A DNA stretch of 11,716 nt from CALNYX01 sp942490925 (lineage in GTDB: Bacteria; Chlamydiota; Chlamydiia; Chlamydiales; JAAKFR01): the NCBI GenBank assembly GCA_942490925.1, contig CALNYX010000001.1, forward strand, positions 1 to 11,716, written 5' to 3'. How positions within the stretch are numbered: position 1 is the stretch's first letter; each line of letters begins with the position of its first letter. Of the stretch, positions 1-6,385 are shown in pieces. The translations under genes were made by a program, and so were the position numbers. Below the pieces are notes generated by a model that saw nothing but the letters and a program-made list of their open reading frames with translations, was not told the DNA's origin and searched no databases.

Positions 1-1302
1 AAAAATACCAAATGTCCCTTTTTTTTGTCGACAGATCTTTCGGGCGCCATCAGGAACTGGCGCACCATTATAGTCATTCCATTCTTTGCATCGGGGATCT
101 GTGTATTTCAATGGTTCTAGTTCTGTAAGTTCTTCATCGTATTTACTTTGTTGGTCAGATACGAAGTCTAAGTTATCTGTTTCCAGTAAAAAATAATCTT
201 GATCTTCAAACTTTCCTTCGCCTGGGGAGTAAAAAGATAATGAGCGAGGTTTAATAATTACTGGGAACGAACTTAGGATTAATTCTATGCACTCAGCTTC
301 ATGGGACTTCTCGGCACTCTCGAGATCGAGTCCTCCACCATCAGGAAAGAATGAGTGATTACGGCAGTTATGACTTAAAACTAAATTCAATATAGTTAGG
401 ATTTCATTACGCTTTTCCCAAGTTGCTGTTGAAGGCTTGCTATATGGAAAAATACGAGCTTTTAATTGTCTCCACCCTTCCCTCTTTCGTCTGTCTGGAT
501 CTTCATAAGTGGTAAGCCAGCCTATGCATGATTGCTTGAATTCAGGAATAGTCCAACGAGATTCTGGAGCATTGCTTGTACATGCGGTTAGCATTTCTTC
601 AATGTTACCTAAAACCTCTACATTATAATTCCACAGAGATTCTTTGCTATGAGTATTATAACAGCCATCAAAACTGTTCTCATCTTTTGTCATTAGCATC
701 CAAAGCGTTTTAGCAAGAGAGTATATGTCGGCTTGATCGTAGTTGGCATTGTATGGATCACGAAGCATTTCTGGTGCCATAGTCATGCGTGCACCGATTT
801 GCTTATCCCCTTGAGCAGTGAGTCGTGTATTACCTACTTTATGTGCTAGCCCAAAATCACATAGCGCCGGAGAGTTATTGATGATGAGGATGTTCTCAGG
901 TTTGATGTCTCTATGAGAAACCCCACGCTCTTTTAACTTGTTAAGCGTCTCGGCAAGCTCTACGCCACATCTTATAACGGTGTTCAGGGGCTTGTCTTTC
1001 AAGTATGAAGTAATTTTGCTTCCAAGCTCCATTACATAGTAGCTGGGAAGATTTTCACGTTGCTGCACTCCTCCATAATAGTTAGGCACCCCCGTAAGGT
1101 CACAGTTCTCTTTAAGTAATTCCATTTCGCGAAAAAAACGTTCGCGCGGCTTCTTACTTGAGTTGGCAGGTAGTACTTTCAACGCATAGTCTTTTCCGTC
1201 ACAACTGGCTTTATAAACGGTTCCGTTTCCTCCGTTCCCCAATGGGCGCTTGAGTCTTCTATATATTTTTTCACCAATTCGTATGTTTCGTGATAGTGTC
1301 AT
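1..1302 (-). CDS. Ser/Thr protein kinase, Hanks type, C-terminus beyond window edge
   Basis: The minus-strand frame is open from ATG at 1302 to the window edge, giving 434 codons without a stop. All catalytic hallmarks are visible: a glycine-rich loop (LGNGGNGTVYKA, residues 21-32), the ATP-anchoring lysine in YALKVL (K42), the catalytic loop HRDIKPEN starting at H130, the magnesium-binding DFG at 149-151 and the activation-segment MAPE at 175-178. The enzyme should therefore be an active cytoplasmic kinase that phosphorylates Ser/Thr on protein targets. The kinase fold ends at about residue 290. The remaining 140 or so residues are a tail I do not recognise, rich in acidic and aromatic residues and without an obvious membrane helix. 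The gene is divergent from the CoiA-like gene at 1420, with about 117 bp between starts, so the two may share control. Its Shine-Dalgarno is weak (AAAGAG). Substrate unknown. A role in a defence or stress island is inference. Confidence 0.93.
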   Translation of the reverse strand, partial: MTLSRNIRIGEKIYRRLKRPLGNGGNGTVYKASCDGKDYALKVLPANSSKKPRERFFREMELLKENCDLTGVPNYYGGVQQRENLPSYYVMELGSKITSYLKDKPLNTVIRCGVELAETLNKLKERGVSHRDIKPENILIINNSPALCDFGLAHKVGNTRLTAQGDKQIGARMTMAPEMLRDPYNANYDQADIYSLAKTLWMLMTKDENSFDGCYNTHSKESLWNYNVEVLGNIEEMLTACTSNAPESRWTIPEFKQSCIGWLTTYEDPDRRKREGWRQLKARIFPYSKPSTATWEKRNEILTILNLVLSHNCRNHSFFPDGGGLDLESAEKSHEAECIELILSSFPVIIKPRSLSFYSPGEGKFEDQDYFLLETDNLDFVSDQQSKYDEELTELEPLKYTDPRCKEWNDYNGAPVPDGARKICRQKKGTFGIF

Positions 1303-1407
1303 GTTTTATTGCTCTTTACTTTTTATATTAGGTGATTATGAAATATTGAAGGAGTGTAGAGAAGACTTTTGTAGATGTAAATCTCCGCTTTGATTGAGGA
1401 TGCAGAA

Positions 1408-1413
1408 AAGGAG
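1408..1413 (+). promoter_or_regulatory. Ribosome binding site that fixes the CoiA-like start
   Basis: AAGGAG lies 6 bases upstream of ATG 1420. It falls inside the longer reading frame that opens at TTG 1390, so it decides between the two possible starts in favour of the ATG. Confidence 0.8.
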
Positions 1414-1419
1414 CAACAT

Positions 1420-2757
1420 ATGCCTCGCCCACCACAACGTACAATTCGCAAAGCTTTTTTTAGTAATAAAATAGGCGTATTGACCATAGAAGAACTGTTA
1501 CAAATGTCTCCAGAAAAATGGGAACACCTACGTAATAGAATTTCAGATACCTATCATGATTCTGGGGAATATTTAGCGGTCTGTGCGAAGTGTGGGCATG
1601 GGGTGAGTATTGCTACAAGACGTTGTGATGGTGTTAATCTTCCATATTTCAAGCATTTTTCTGGTGCTAACCCCAATTGTGAATGGTTTACTAATGACTC
1701 TAAGTCACCAGATGTAATTCGTGCAAAGCAGTATCAAGGACAACAAGAGTCCGCAGAACATCGTTTGTTATGTGAGAAGTTGGCTGAGCTAATTATGTTG
1801 GACGAACGATGTAACTCGTGTGAAGTCGATAAGTATAGACGTCATAAAAATGCTTCTAATACTTTCGGACGTTATCCAGATATTCAGGCAACCTGGGACG
1901 GGTTCGGAGAATTTTCAATTGAAGTTCAGCTTTCTAATACTCAGCAGTATGAGATTTCTCAGCGGGGAATTCATTACAAACGAGAAGAAATTCCGTTATT
2001 ATGGTTGCTTGGTGACTTAGAATTTGGTGAGCAGTTACCGCAGTGTTTTGTAGATATTATTCACCGGCATAGAGGTAATGCCTTCGTTTTGGATCATGAA
2101 GCCTGTAAAGCTTCGTATGAGCAAAAAACGTTAGTTTTGAAAGCTCACATACTTTCAGATGAGAAGCTTGTTGAATCAAGACTTGTGCGGTTTGATGAGC
2201 TTAATATTCCGACTTCAAAGGCTCCATTTGTGGTTGATGTATTGTCTAAAAATATCATTAAGGAATGTCATTCTAAAAGACAGCGATGGTTTGAGGTGCT
2301 CAAGCCATTTAAGGATACGAAACTAAGTGATTCATTTTTGGAGAAGATTAAAGCGGAAGTTTCATTTTCAGGGAGCATAACTGCCATATGGTTGATAGCG
2401 ATTACTTTTTCAATTGCCTCGGCGGCTAATGGAAGGTGGCGTAATTATGCTAACTCTACTCCTAATATGAAAACCATGTTGCATGGAATTTTTTACAAGA
2501 GAGAGCTCCAGCCCTATGCTCGGCTATTAAAAGGTTTCATCATGAAGACAACAGCAGGTGATACTTACTATGTTTCCGGAAAGGGGGCAGAGGTTTTTGA
2601 TCGCGTTATGTTAAAGGCAGAGCAAGTCGGTGAAGATGATTCGAATTGGCTTGTTGTACAAGATCTTTTTCCGGAATTATATGACCCAGTAGTACAAGAC
2701 GAACTTGTTTATCTTTCTTCACTTCCTGGTTGGGTGGTGAGAACCATGGCTGCTTAG
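1420..2757 (+). CDS. CoiA-like / DUF6035-type PD-(D/E)XK nuclease-fold protein with zinc finger
   Basis: This is a 445-residue protein from ATG 1420. That start has AAGGAG at 1408-1413 with a 6-base spacer and is preferred over the upstream in-frame TTG at 1390, which lacks a comparable site. Residues 51-90 hold CAKC (C55, C58) followed by histidine and C87, a probable zinc-binding element. Residues 110-170 resemble the CoiA-like restriction-endonuclease fold: a glutamate in ESAEH (E113), then GRYPDIQ (D154), then FSIEVQLS with the E-x-Q pair at 168-170. In this fold the D and E residues bind metal for DNA cleavage. The order of elements matches what I recall of DUF6035 proteins, but I could not run a profile. 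Residues 335-360 form a hydrophobic stretch (ITAIWLIAITFSIASAA) that may be a membrane segment or a buried helix. Divergent kinase upstream; perfect terminator just downstream. Nuclease activity is inferred. Confidence 0.78.
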   Translation: MPRPPQRTIRKAFFSNKIGVLTIEELLQMSPEKWEHLRNRISDTYHDSGEYLAVCAKCGHGVSIATRRCDGVNLPYFKHFSGANPNCEWFTNDSKSPDVIRAKQYQGQQESAEHRLLCEKLAELIMLDERCNSCEVDKYRRHKNASNTFGRYPDIQATWDGFGEFSIEVQLSNTQQYEISQRGIHYKREEIPLLWLLGDLEFGEQLPQCFVDIIHRHRGNAFVLDHEACKASYEQKTLVLKAHILSDEKLVESRLVRFDELNIPTSKAPFVVDVLSKNIIKECHSKRQRWFEVLKPFKDTKLSDSFLEKIKAEVSFSGSITAIWLIAITFSIASAANGRWRNYANSTPNMKTMLHGIFYKRELQPYARLLKGFIMKTTAGDTYYVSGKGAEVFDRVMLKAEQVGEDDSNWLVVQDLFPELYDPVVQDELVYLSSLPGWVVRTMAA

Positions 2758-2802
2758 TTATGAAAATGCTCTCCATATAGTATGTGGAGAGCATTTTCAT
2801 AA
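2758..2802. terminator. Bidirectional rho-independent terminator between convergent genes
   Basis: Perfect 18-base inverted repeat (arms 2758-2775 and 2785-2802) around a 9-base loop. It starts directly after the stop codon of the CoiA-like gene and lies 14 bp from the stop of the convergent GIY-YIG gene. The A-rich and T-rich outer ends provide a U-tract in either direction. Confidence 0.88.
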
Positions 2803-2815
2803 CTTAGTACTAAAG

Positions 2816-3484
2816 CTAGGCGTATTGATAGGCATTAATGTTGCGCTGAATGTCTACAAATGGGTCATCTGAAAGAACAGTAGGTTCTTCAGTGTAGTAA
2901 TTATACCATGAACAGCTATCGTTCTCTGGTGACTTTTCATGACATTTTCGAGAGGTTGTTGGAAGTAAGTCATTAGGGAGTTTCCTAGCGCTTTTTCTAG
3001 ACTTACAATGACCTTTTGAAGTGAATACTTCCTGCTTTTTTCGTGAGGTAGTCTTGGGACGTTTTTGTCCTTTTCGACTGGCTCCACCACCCTTATGGAT
3101 ATTCAACCCGATATCTGAATGCGGGCGAAGAAGTTCTTCCAACTTGCTAATTTCTTCTTGAGTTCCGCATGCAAGAACAAGAGGTTGTGCATTAGGATTT
3201 TTCAGCAAATATCTATAAAAACGTCTGTTAGGGTTTTTGGGGGCAGCTTTAATATGATCGTTGTGGTGTTTAGCTATCTCTCGTTTAGTAACTCCGACAT
3301 ATCCTTCAGATATTTTTGAAAAATGACGATAGTCGATATAGATGTAAGCTTTGTAATTTCCTTGGTTGCTTACTCCACAAATAGCTTCGTATAGTTCTTC
3401 TGAGACATCATCGAACATCAAAATTGGATGTGGGAAAATCTGTACATTGGCATCATTAATGTGCTGAGAAATCATGTTAGACAT
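2816..3484 (-). CDS. GIY-YIG endonuclease with NUMOD-like tail, diverged copy
   Basis: This 222-residue protein is homologous along its length to the product of 4414-5094. The GIY-YIG core is readable: AYIYID (46-51) for the first strand, GYVGVT (61-66) for the second, a helix with HHNDH (73-77), the metal-binding glutamate in KLEELLRP (E116) and the asparagine in GLNIHKGGG (N128). By alignment with I-TevI-type enzymes the catalytic arginine position holds K72 here, whereas the paralogue has R73. The tail around 157-182 corresponds to the NUMOD/helix-turn-helix part of the paralogue but has lost its typical alanines and gained many lysines, so DNA recognition may be altered or decaying. The start ATG overlaps the zinc-ribbon stop codon by one base (TAATG), which suggests translational coupling. 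A DNA nuclease role is a family inference; activity of this copy is doubtful. Confidence 0.82.
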   Translation of the reverse strand: MSNMISQHINDANVQIFPHPILMFDDVSEELYEAICGVSNQGNYKAYIYIDYRHFSKISEGYVGVTKREIAKHHNDHIKAAPKNPNRRFYRYLLKNPNAQPLVLACGTQEEISKLEELLRPHSDIGLNIHKGGGASRKGQKRPKTTSRKKQEVFTSKGHCKSRKSARKLPNDLLPTTSRKCHEKSPENDSCSWYNYYTEEPTVLSDDPFVDIQRNINAYQYA

Positions 3485-3807
3485 TACAGCACCTCCATAG
3501 CTTTGTGAGCGAGCTCGCTATGGGACTTTTCTACCTGTACATTTTCAAGGTTGAGCAAGTAGCAACAAAGATTGATAATTTCTTTGAATGCGTCACATAC
3601 TCGTTTGTTTTGTGCTGTAACTTCATTTACAATGCCTGAAATGTTGAATTCCAGCGCGTTGATAACAAGTACATTATAGTAAATTTCAAGGCAGCTGTTG
3701 CAAAGAGTCAGTTTGTCATCATGAGGATAGGTAACTTCAGGAGAAGAACTAGTATTAGACTCAATTCCACACCATGTGCAACAGGTAGTGCATTTACTTT
3801 TAATCAT
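3484..3807 (-). CDS. Small four-cysteine zinc-ribbon protein, partner of GIY-YIG (downstream copy)
   Basis: The 107-residue product starts at ATG 3807, chosen because GGAG at 3816-3819 sits 8 bases upstream; the longer GTG start at 3825 would lie inside the leader hairpin. Cysteine pairs CTWC (C10, C13) and CNSC (about 36-39) form a probable treble-clef or ribbon zinc site, with two extra cysteines (C6, C9) absent from the paralogue. After LCNSCLEIYY comes a helical region with the conserved ending SELAHKAM. The gene is homologous from end to end to 5087-5416 and is translationally coupled to the nuclease gene that follows. I do not recognise a named family. It may guide, inhibit or bind nucleic acid for the nuclease; that is inference from the invariant pairing. 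Confidence 0.78.
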   Translation of the reverse strand: MIKSKCTTCCTWCGIESNTSSSPEVTYPHDDKLTLCNSCLEIYYNVLVINALEFNISGIVNEVTAQNKRVCDAFKEIINLCCYLLNLENVQVEKSHSELAHKAMEVL

Positions 3808-3819
3808 TTTTTGAGCTCC

Positions 3820-3836
3820 AGACACGAACTGTGTCT
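3820..3836 (-). promoter_or_regulatory. Leader hairpin between minigene and zinc-ribbon gene (downstream copy)
   Basis: On the transcript, AGACAC and GUGUCU pair around a 5-base loop, directly abutting the Shine-Dalgarno GGAG. The equivalent position in the second operon (5429-5447) has the same geometry with three compensatory pair changes, which supports a selected RNA structure. Confidence 0.65.
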
Positions 3837-3844
3837 ATTTAAAA

Positions 3845-3862
3845 TTATTTTATTATGTTCAT
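3845..3862 (-). CDS. Five-codon leader minigene with AUA-AUA (MNIIK)
   Basis: ATG-AAC-ATA-ATA-AAA-TAA is preceded by a consensus AGGAGG (3868-3873) with a 5-base spacer, a stronger signal than that of the structural gene. The stop lies 8 bases before the leader hairpin. The second operon has a matching minigene. The likely role is regulation of the downstream zinc-ribbon and nuclease genes by ribosome occupancy or pausing at the AUA pair rather than a functional peptide. Translation is inferred from the ribosome-binding site and its conservation. Confidence 0.55.
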   Translation of the reverse strand: MNIIK

Positions 3863-3965
3863 GTCTTCCTCCTTAGAAGTGTTTGTGCTGTAGGTGTGGA
3901 TACAACAACTATTATGGGTTGTAGAAAAACGTTTTTTACAAACGTTGCGATCAAAACATGCCGAA

Positions 3966-3993
3966 ATTATAAGTAAAAAAAGTACTCTGTCTA
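3966..3993 (-). promoter_or_regulatory. Sigma70-like promoter of the downstream zinc-ribbon/GIY-YIG operon
   Basis: On the minus strand: -35 TAGACA (3988-3993), a 16-base spacer with a run of seven T, and a perfect -10 TATAAT (3966-3971). The transcript would start near 3959, leaving about 97 nt before the leader minigene. A near-copy drives the second operon. A hairpin (3928-3946) falls in the early leader. Confidence 0.72.
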
Positions 3994-4356
3994 CAAGAAA
4001 GAGTTCTATTCTGCACATAATGCTTTATCAATGGAAAACAGCATGTTGTGAACAAGGAAAAAGCAACTCTCAGAATGTCAAGCTGCATAAGTAAATTTTT
4101 GCTAGTTAGTCGACGTTATAAGTGGAAGGTGGCTTTCAGTATTTAAAGTGAAAAATAATGCTCAACAATGGCTTTGTTTGCACTAGTCCCGTGCGCAATA
4201 ACTCCATGTAGATGGAACTCACTATGCTTTTTCTGGCAGAAAGTTATAATGTGTCGCCAGCCATTTGTTTATTTTTTTGCAAAACAGTTCATTTGGTACT
4301 GGGAGCGATGCTGTGATGAGGCAACTGTGTTGGGGGGGGATTTTAGTTCGTTAAAT
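3994..4356. other. Intergenic spacer between the two tandem operons, no supported gene
   Basis: About 360 bases upstream of the promoter of one operon and downstream of the terminator of the other. A plus-strand open frame starting at 4168 is cysteine- and tryptophan-rich, has no ribosome-binding site and runs through the terminator into the nuclease gene, so I do not accept it. A run of eight G lies at 4332-4339. I see no RNA gene or extra copy of the module here. Confidence 0.6.
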
Positions 4357-4399
4357 AAAAAAATGCTCCATAGTTCCTATTCACTACGGAGCATTTTTT
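4357..4399 (-). terminator. Rho-independent terminator of the upstream zinc-ribbon/GIY-YIG operon
   Basis: Inverted repeat with arms 4357-4369 and 4388-4399 (TGCTCC/GGAGCA core flanked by A and T runs) and further pairing inside the loop. It lies 15 bases after the stop codon of the GIY-YIG gene and yields a U-tract on the minus-strand transcript. It could also work on the plus strand, though no plus-strand gene ends here. Confidence 0.85.
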
Positions 4400-4413
4400 A
4401 TTGTTCAATTAAT

Positions 4414-5094
4414 TTAGAAATGAAGTGCCTTGTGAAGTGCTTCAACGCATCGGGCTATATCTAAGGCTGGGTCACCAGTAAGAATGACGCAATCATCTGT
4501 AAAAGTATTATGCCAAGCCCAGTCATCATTCTTTGGGGCGGAGCTATTACATCTTCTAGATACGGTGCTTACAGATACGTTATGAATTTCTGCAGCACGT
4601 TGGCGAGACTTGAATGTACCTAAAGGGGTATGTACCTCTAAGCCTCCTCTAGTTCCAGCTTTGACGTTTTTTTGTCCTTTTCCACTTGCACCTCCTCCAC
4701 TATGGATATTCCACCCTAGGTTAGGTTCTGGCCTAAGACGTATCTCAAGTTCATTAATTTCTTCTTTGCTGCCGCAGGCAAGTGCTACGGGGAGCACCTC
4801 TCGATTTTTCAAGAGGTGTTCGGAAAGTGGTCGACTAAGGTGCCGCTGAGTGTCCTTGAGGTGGTCTCTATGTCGTCTATTAATAGCTCTTCCGGTTACT
4901 CCAATGTATCCTTCTGACAAGCTATTGGGATACTTTGGATTAACGTAATGGTAGAGTTTAAAATTTCCTTCGCCACTTACTCCTAAAATTGCACTACGAG
5001 TCTCCTCAGAGATATCGTCGTATCGTGAGACCGGATGAGGGAAAATGTGCATTTCAAGGGGACAATTATGGAGCTGGGAGTTAACGCTAGGCAT
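4414..5094 (-). CDS. GIY-YIG endonuclease with NUMOD-like DNA-binding tail, intact copy
   Basis: This 226-residue protein has a complete GIY-YIG set: LYHYV (47-51), EGYIGVT (61-67), the probable catalytic arginine R73 in a helix ending RRHRDHL, the glutamate of ELEIRLRP (E117) and the asparagine of LGWNIHSGGG (N129). Residues about 157-184 (GTFKSRQRAAE followed by VSVSTVSRRC) match the NUMOD1/IENR1 style of helix-turn-helix found in homing endonucleases. The family cuts DNA with one metal ion, often at specific sites. There is a conserved 30-residue N-terminal region (IFPHP, then a D-D-[IV]-S-E-E pattern) shared with the paralogue, and a conserved end with W-x-x and GDP. Its ATG overlaps the zinc-ribbon gene by eight bases (ATGCCTAG). 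It is not inside an intron or another gene, so a free-standing homing or defence nuclease is possible. Confidence 0.86.
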   Translation of the reverse strand: MPSVNSQLHNCPLEMHIFPHPVSRYDDISEETRSAILGVSGEGNFKLYHYVNPKYPNSLSEGYIGVTGRAINRRHRDHLKDTQRHLSRPLSEHLLKNREVLPVALACGSKEEINELEIRLRPEPNLGWNIHSGGGASGKGQKNVKAGTRGGLEVHTPLGTFKSRQRAAEIHNVSVSTVSRRCNSSAPKNDDWAWHNTFTDDCVILTGDPALDIARCVEALHKALHF

Positions 5095-5416
5095 TGCGAA
5101 TCTTCATAGCTCGTTTTGCAAGTTCGCTATACGATTCTTCCGCTAGTACGTCGTGCAGACGAAGCAGATCAGTACAGATCTGAATAACTTCTGCTACAGC
5201 TCTTTTAATTTTCCTATCTCCTCTATTTACCTCATCGATCCGATCTGAAATCTCATACTTCAATACGTATAGAACAACAGCTTGATAGTATACCTCGAGA
5301 CAATCATTACAAAGAGCATAATTGTCATCATTAGGAAGGCCAACTACAGGAGGATGCAACTCCTTCAATTCAGTTCCACACCATGGACAACGTTTATCAT
5401 TATTGTATCTAGTCAT
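5087..5416 (-). CDS. Small four-cysteine zinc-ribbon protein, partner of GIY-YIG (upstream copy)
   Basis: The 109-residue protein starts at ATG 5416 with GGAG (5423-5426) 6 bases upstream. CPWC (C10, C13) and CNDC about 25 residues later form a probable zinc-binding pair set, followed by LEVYYQAVV and a helical, charged C-terminal half ending SELAKRAMK. Compared with the 3484-3807 product it has only the four core cysteines, and both proteins keep the C-x-W-C-G, D-D, L-C-N-x-C-L-E and S-E-L-A patterns. It is the first gene of a two-gene operon and overlaps the nuclease start. No named family recognised. A nucleic-acid-binding or regulatory partner role is inferred from co-duplication. Confidence 0.82.
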   Translation of the reverse strand: MTRYNNDKRCPWCGTELKELHPPVVGLPNDDNYALCNDCLEVYYQAVVLYVLKYEISDRIDEVNRGDRKIKRAVAEVIQICTDLLRLHDVLAEESYSELAKRAMKIRNA

Positions 5417-5428
5417 TTAGAGCTCCTT

Positions 5429-5447
5429 TGAGCACGTAATGTGCTCA
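5429..5447 (-). promoter_or_regulatory. Leader hairpin between minigene and zinc-ribbon gene (upstream copy)
   Basis: On the transcript, UGAGCAC pairs with GUGCUCA around a 5-base loop. The 3' arm can instead pair GCUC with GAGC of the following Shine-Dalgarno across an AAAG loop, which would hide the ribosome site. That competition is not seen in the other copy. Confidence 0.65.
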
Positions 5448-5452
5448 TAAGA

Positions 5453-5467
5453 TTAAATTATTATCAT
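5453..5467 (-). CDS. Four-codon leader minigene with AUA-AUA (MIII)
   Basis: ATG-ATA-ATA-ATT-TAA is preceded by AGGAGG (5473-5478) with a 5-base spacer, and its stop is 5 bases before the leader hairpin. It is the counterpart of 3845-3862. ATG-ATA minigenes such as lambda bar are known to cause peptidyl-tRNA drop-off, so a regulatory or tRNA-Ile-sensing role is possible. That is inference. Confidence 0.58.
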   Translation of the reverse strand: MIII

Positions 5468-5564
5468 GAGTACCTCCTGTAAGGTGATTTTATTGCATGG
5501 TGTGTTTTGGCTTTTGGAGTAACGTATGTAAGCTGTCGTGTGACTACGCTCAGAACGTAGCGAG

Positions 5565-5592
5565 ATTATAGCTTAAAAAAAAAGACTGTCCA
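5565..5592 (-). promoter_or_regulatory. Sigma70-like promoter of the upstream zinc-ribbon/GIY-YIG operon
   Basis: On the minus strand: -35 TGGACA (5587-5592), a 16-base spacer with nine T, and -10 TATAAT (5565-5570). The predicted start is near 5558, about 91 nt before the minigene. A small hairpin (CTACG/CGTAG, 5544-5560) would sit at the 5' end of the transcript. It matches the other operon's promoter in spacing and T-tract. Confidence 0.72.
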
Positions 5593-5819
5593 TATGAACA
5601 AGCTAAATTTGAGAGATAATACTTTTCTTTTTTGAAACAGTTAGTTGTATGTGTTGGGTTGATAAATGTTTTAAAAGTCAAGTTGTTACAAGTCGTTTTT
5701 TTTAGTAAAATTGTGGTCTACTGAGCAGCAATGTGAGCTTCAAACCGTCATTTATAGACACCACTTTTTTGATGAAAAGCGCTAGGTTGTTAATCTGAAT
5801 AAGTTATAAATCTTCTTGC

Positions 5820-6215
5820 TTACAATTCGTCTAGGCTCACCTCTTTGTTTTCTTCGTCTAGCCGTTCGGTTGCGATTCGGAGCAGCTCTTGATCGTCAAG
5901 CAATTCCATAATGCCTTCCCATAATCGAACTGGGATGCAGTAGAACATAGGAACTTCATCCTCACAGACCGCAACAGGCTGACCATTACCAGATTTAACG
6001 GCAGCAAGCGGGTCTTTCTTGAAGACTGAATAATCAGCGCAAATGTTTTCTGGATAGCTGCCTAGTCTGGTGGTTGAGGGCTCTTCTTCAACAAGTTCAA
6101 AATTGACTTTTTTTATCTTTCTTCATTCCTTTCTTCTCTCTAATTTTTGGGATTTGATTGGCTCTGCATCGTTAGTAGTGACGGCTGGTGTGGGAAAAGT
6201 TTCAGAAATACCCAT
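5820..6215 (-). pseudogene. StbD/Phd-YefM-type antitoxin, interrupted by an in-frame TGA
   Basis: The minus-strand frame from 6122 to the TAA at 5820-5822 encodes an antitoxin-like sequence: ADYSVFKKDPLAAVKSGNGQ, then PVAVCEDEVPMFYCIPVRLW, an acidic LLDDQELL helix and the ending EVSLDEL. In the StbD branch of the Phd/YefM family such proteins bind DNA through the N-terminus and neutralise a RelE-type toxin through the C-terminus. The same frame continues upstream to an ATG at 6215 but is cut by TGA at 6123-6125, and no ATG, GTG or TTG start follows before the conserved core. ATG 6126 overlaps the TGA but would need a +1 shift at a run of seven A (6108-6114) to reach the antitoxin frame. No toxin gene follows in 5593-5819. 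Pseudogene is the simplest reading; frameshift expression is the alternative. Confidence 0.6.
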
Positions 6216-6280
6216 TCCAAAAATTTTATCCGCTTCCAGTGCATATGCAGGGATCGGCTTTTTTTTTGCTGGGGGCGACA
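6211..6280. repeat. Degenerate 70 bp direct repeat, left copy
   Basis: This stretch matches 10450-10522 in the same orientation over its full length with small gaps. Shared blocks include AAAATTTTATCCG, GTGCA-N-ATGCA, a GGCT then T-tract and a G-tract. The left copy contains the palindrome TGCATATGCA. On the minus strand its end coincides with ATG 6215 of the broken antitoxin frame. Identity of the element is unknown. Confidence 0.6.
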
Positions 6281-6322
6281 GATAAAGTTATTTTAGATAG
6301 CGAGTGTTAGATTTAACGTTTG

Positions 6323-6352
6323 TTGACATGTGTATTTATCTGCCTGTAGATA
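6323..6352 (+). promoter_or_regulatory. Possible promoter and operator of the PIN-domain gene
   Basis: A perfect -35 TTGACA (6323-6328) is followed after 18 bases by a weak -10 TAGATA (6347-6352). The inverted repeat TATCT/AGATA (6337-6352) overlaps the -10 and could be an operator. The -10 is poor, so this is tentative. Confidence 0.35.
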
Positions 6353-6385
6353 TGTGCTTTTTTGTTGAAAGTTCAAGGAGGGGCT

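Noticed and set aside
3808..3825. Upstream GTG start for the downstream zinc-ribbon gene
   Set aside because: It lies inside the leader hairpin and would bury the conserved GGAG within the coding region; the ATG at 3807 matches the paralogue's arrangement.
4168..4464. Plus-strand open frame of 98 codons
   Set aside because: It has no ribosome-binding site and odd Cys/Trp/Phe-rich composition, and it runs through a clear terminator into the antisense of the GIY-YIG gene.
5593..5819. Search for a RelE/StbE-type toxin downstream of the antitoxin-like frame
   Set aside because: No minus-strand frame of useful length or toxin-like motif is present; stops are frequent in every frame.
6070..6285. 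Plus-strand 71-codon frame across the left repeat
   Set aside because: It is antisense to the antitoxin-like frame, and the matching frame in the right repeat copy is cut by a stop and frame changes.
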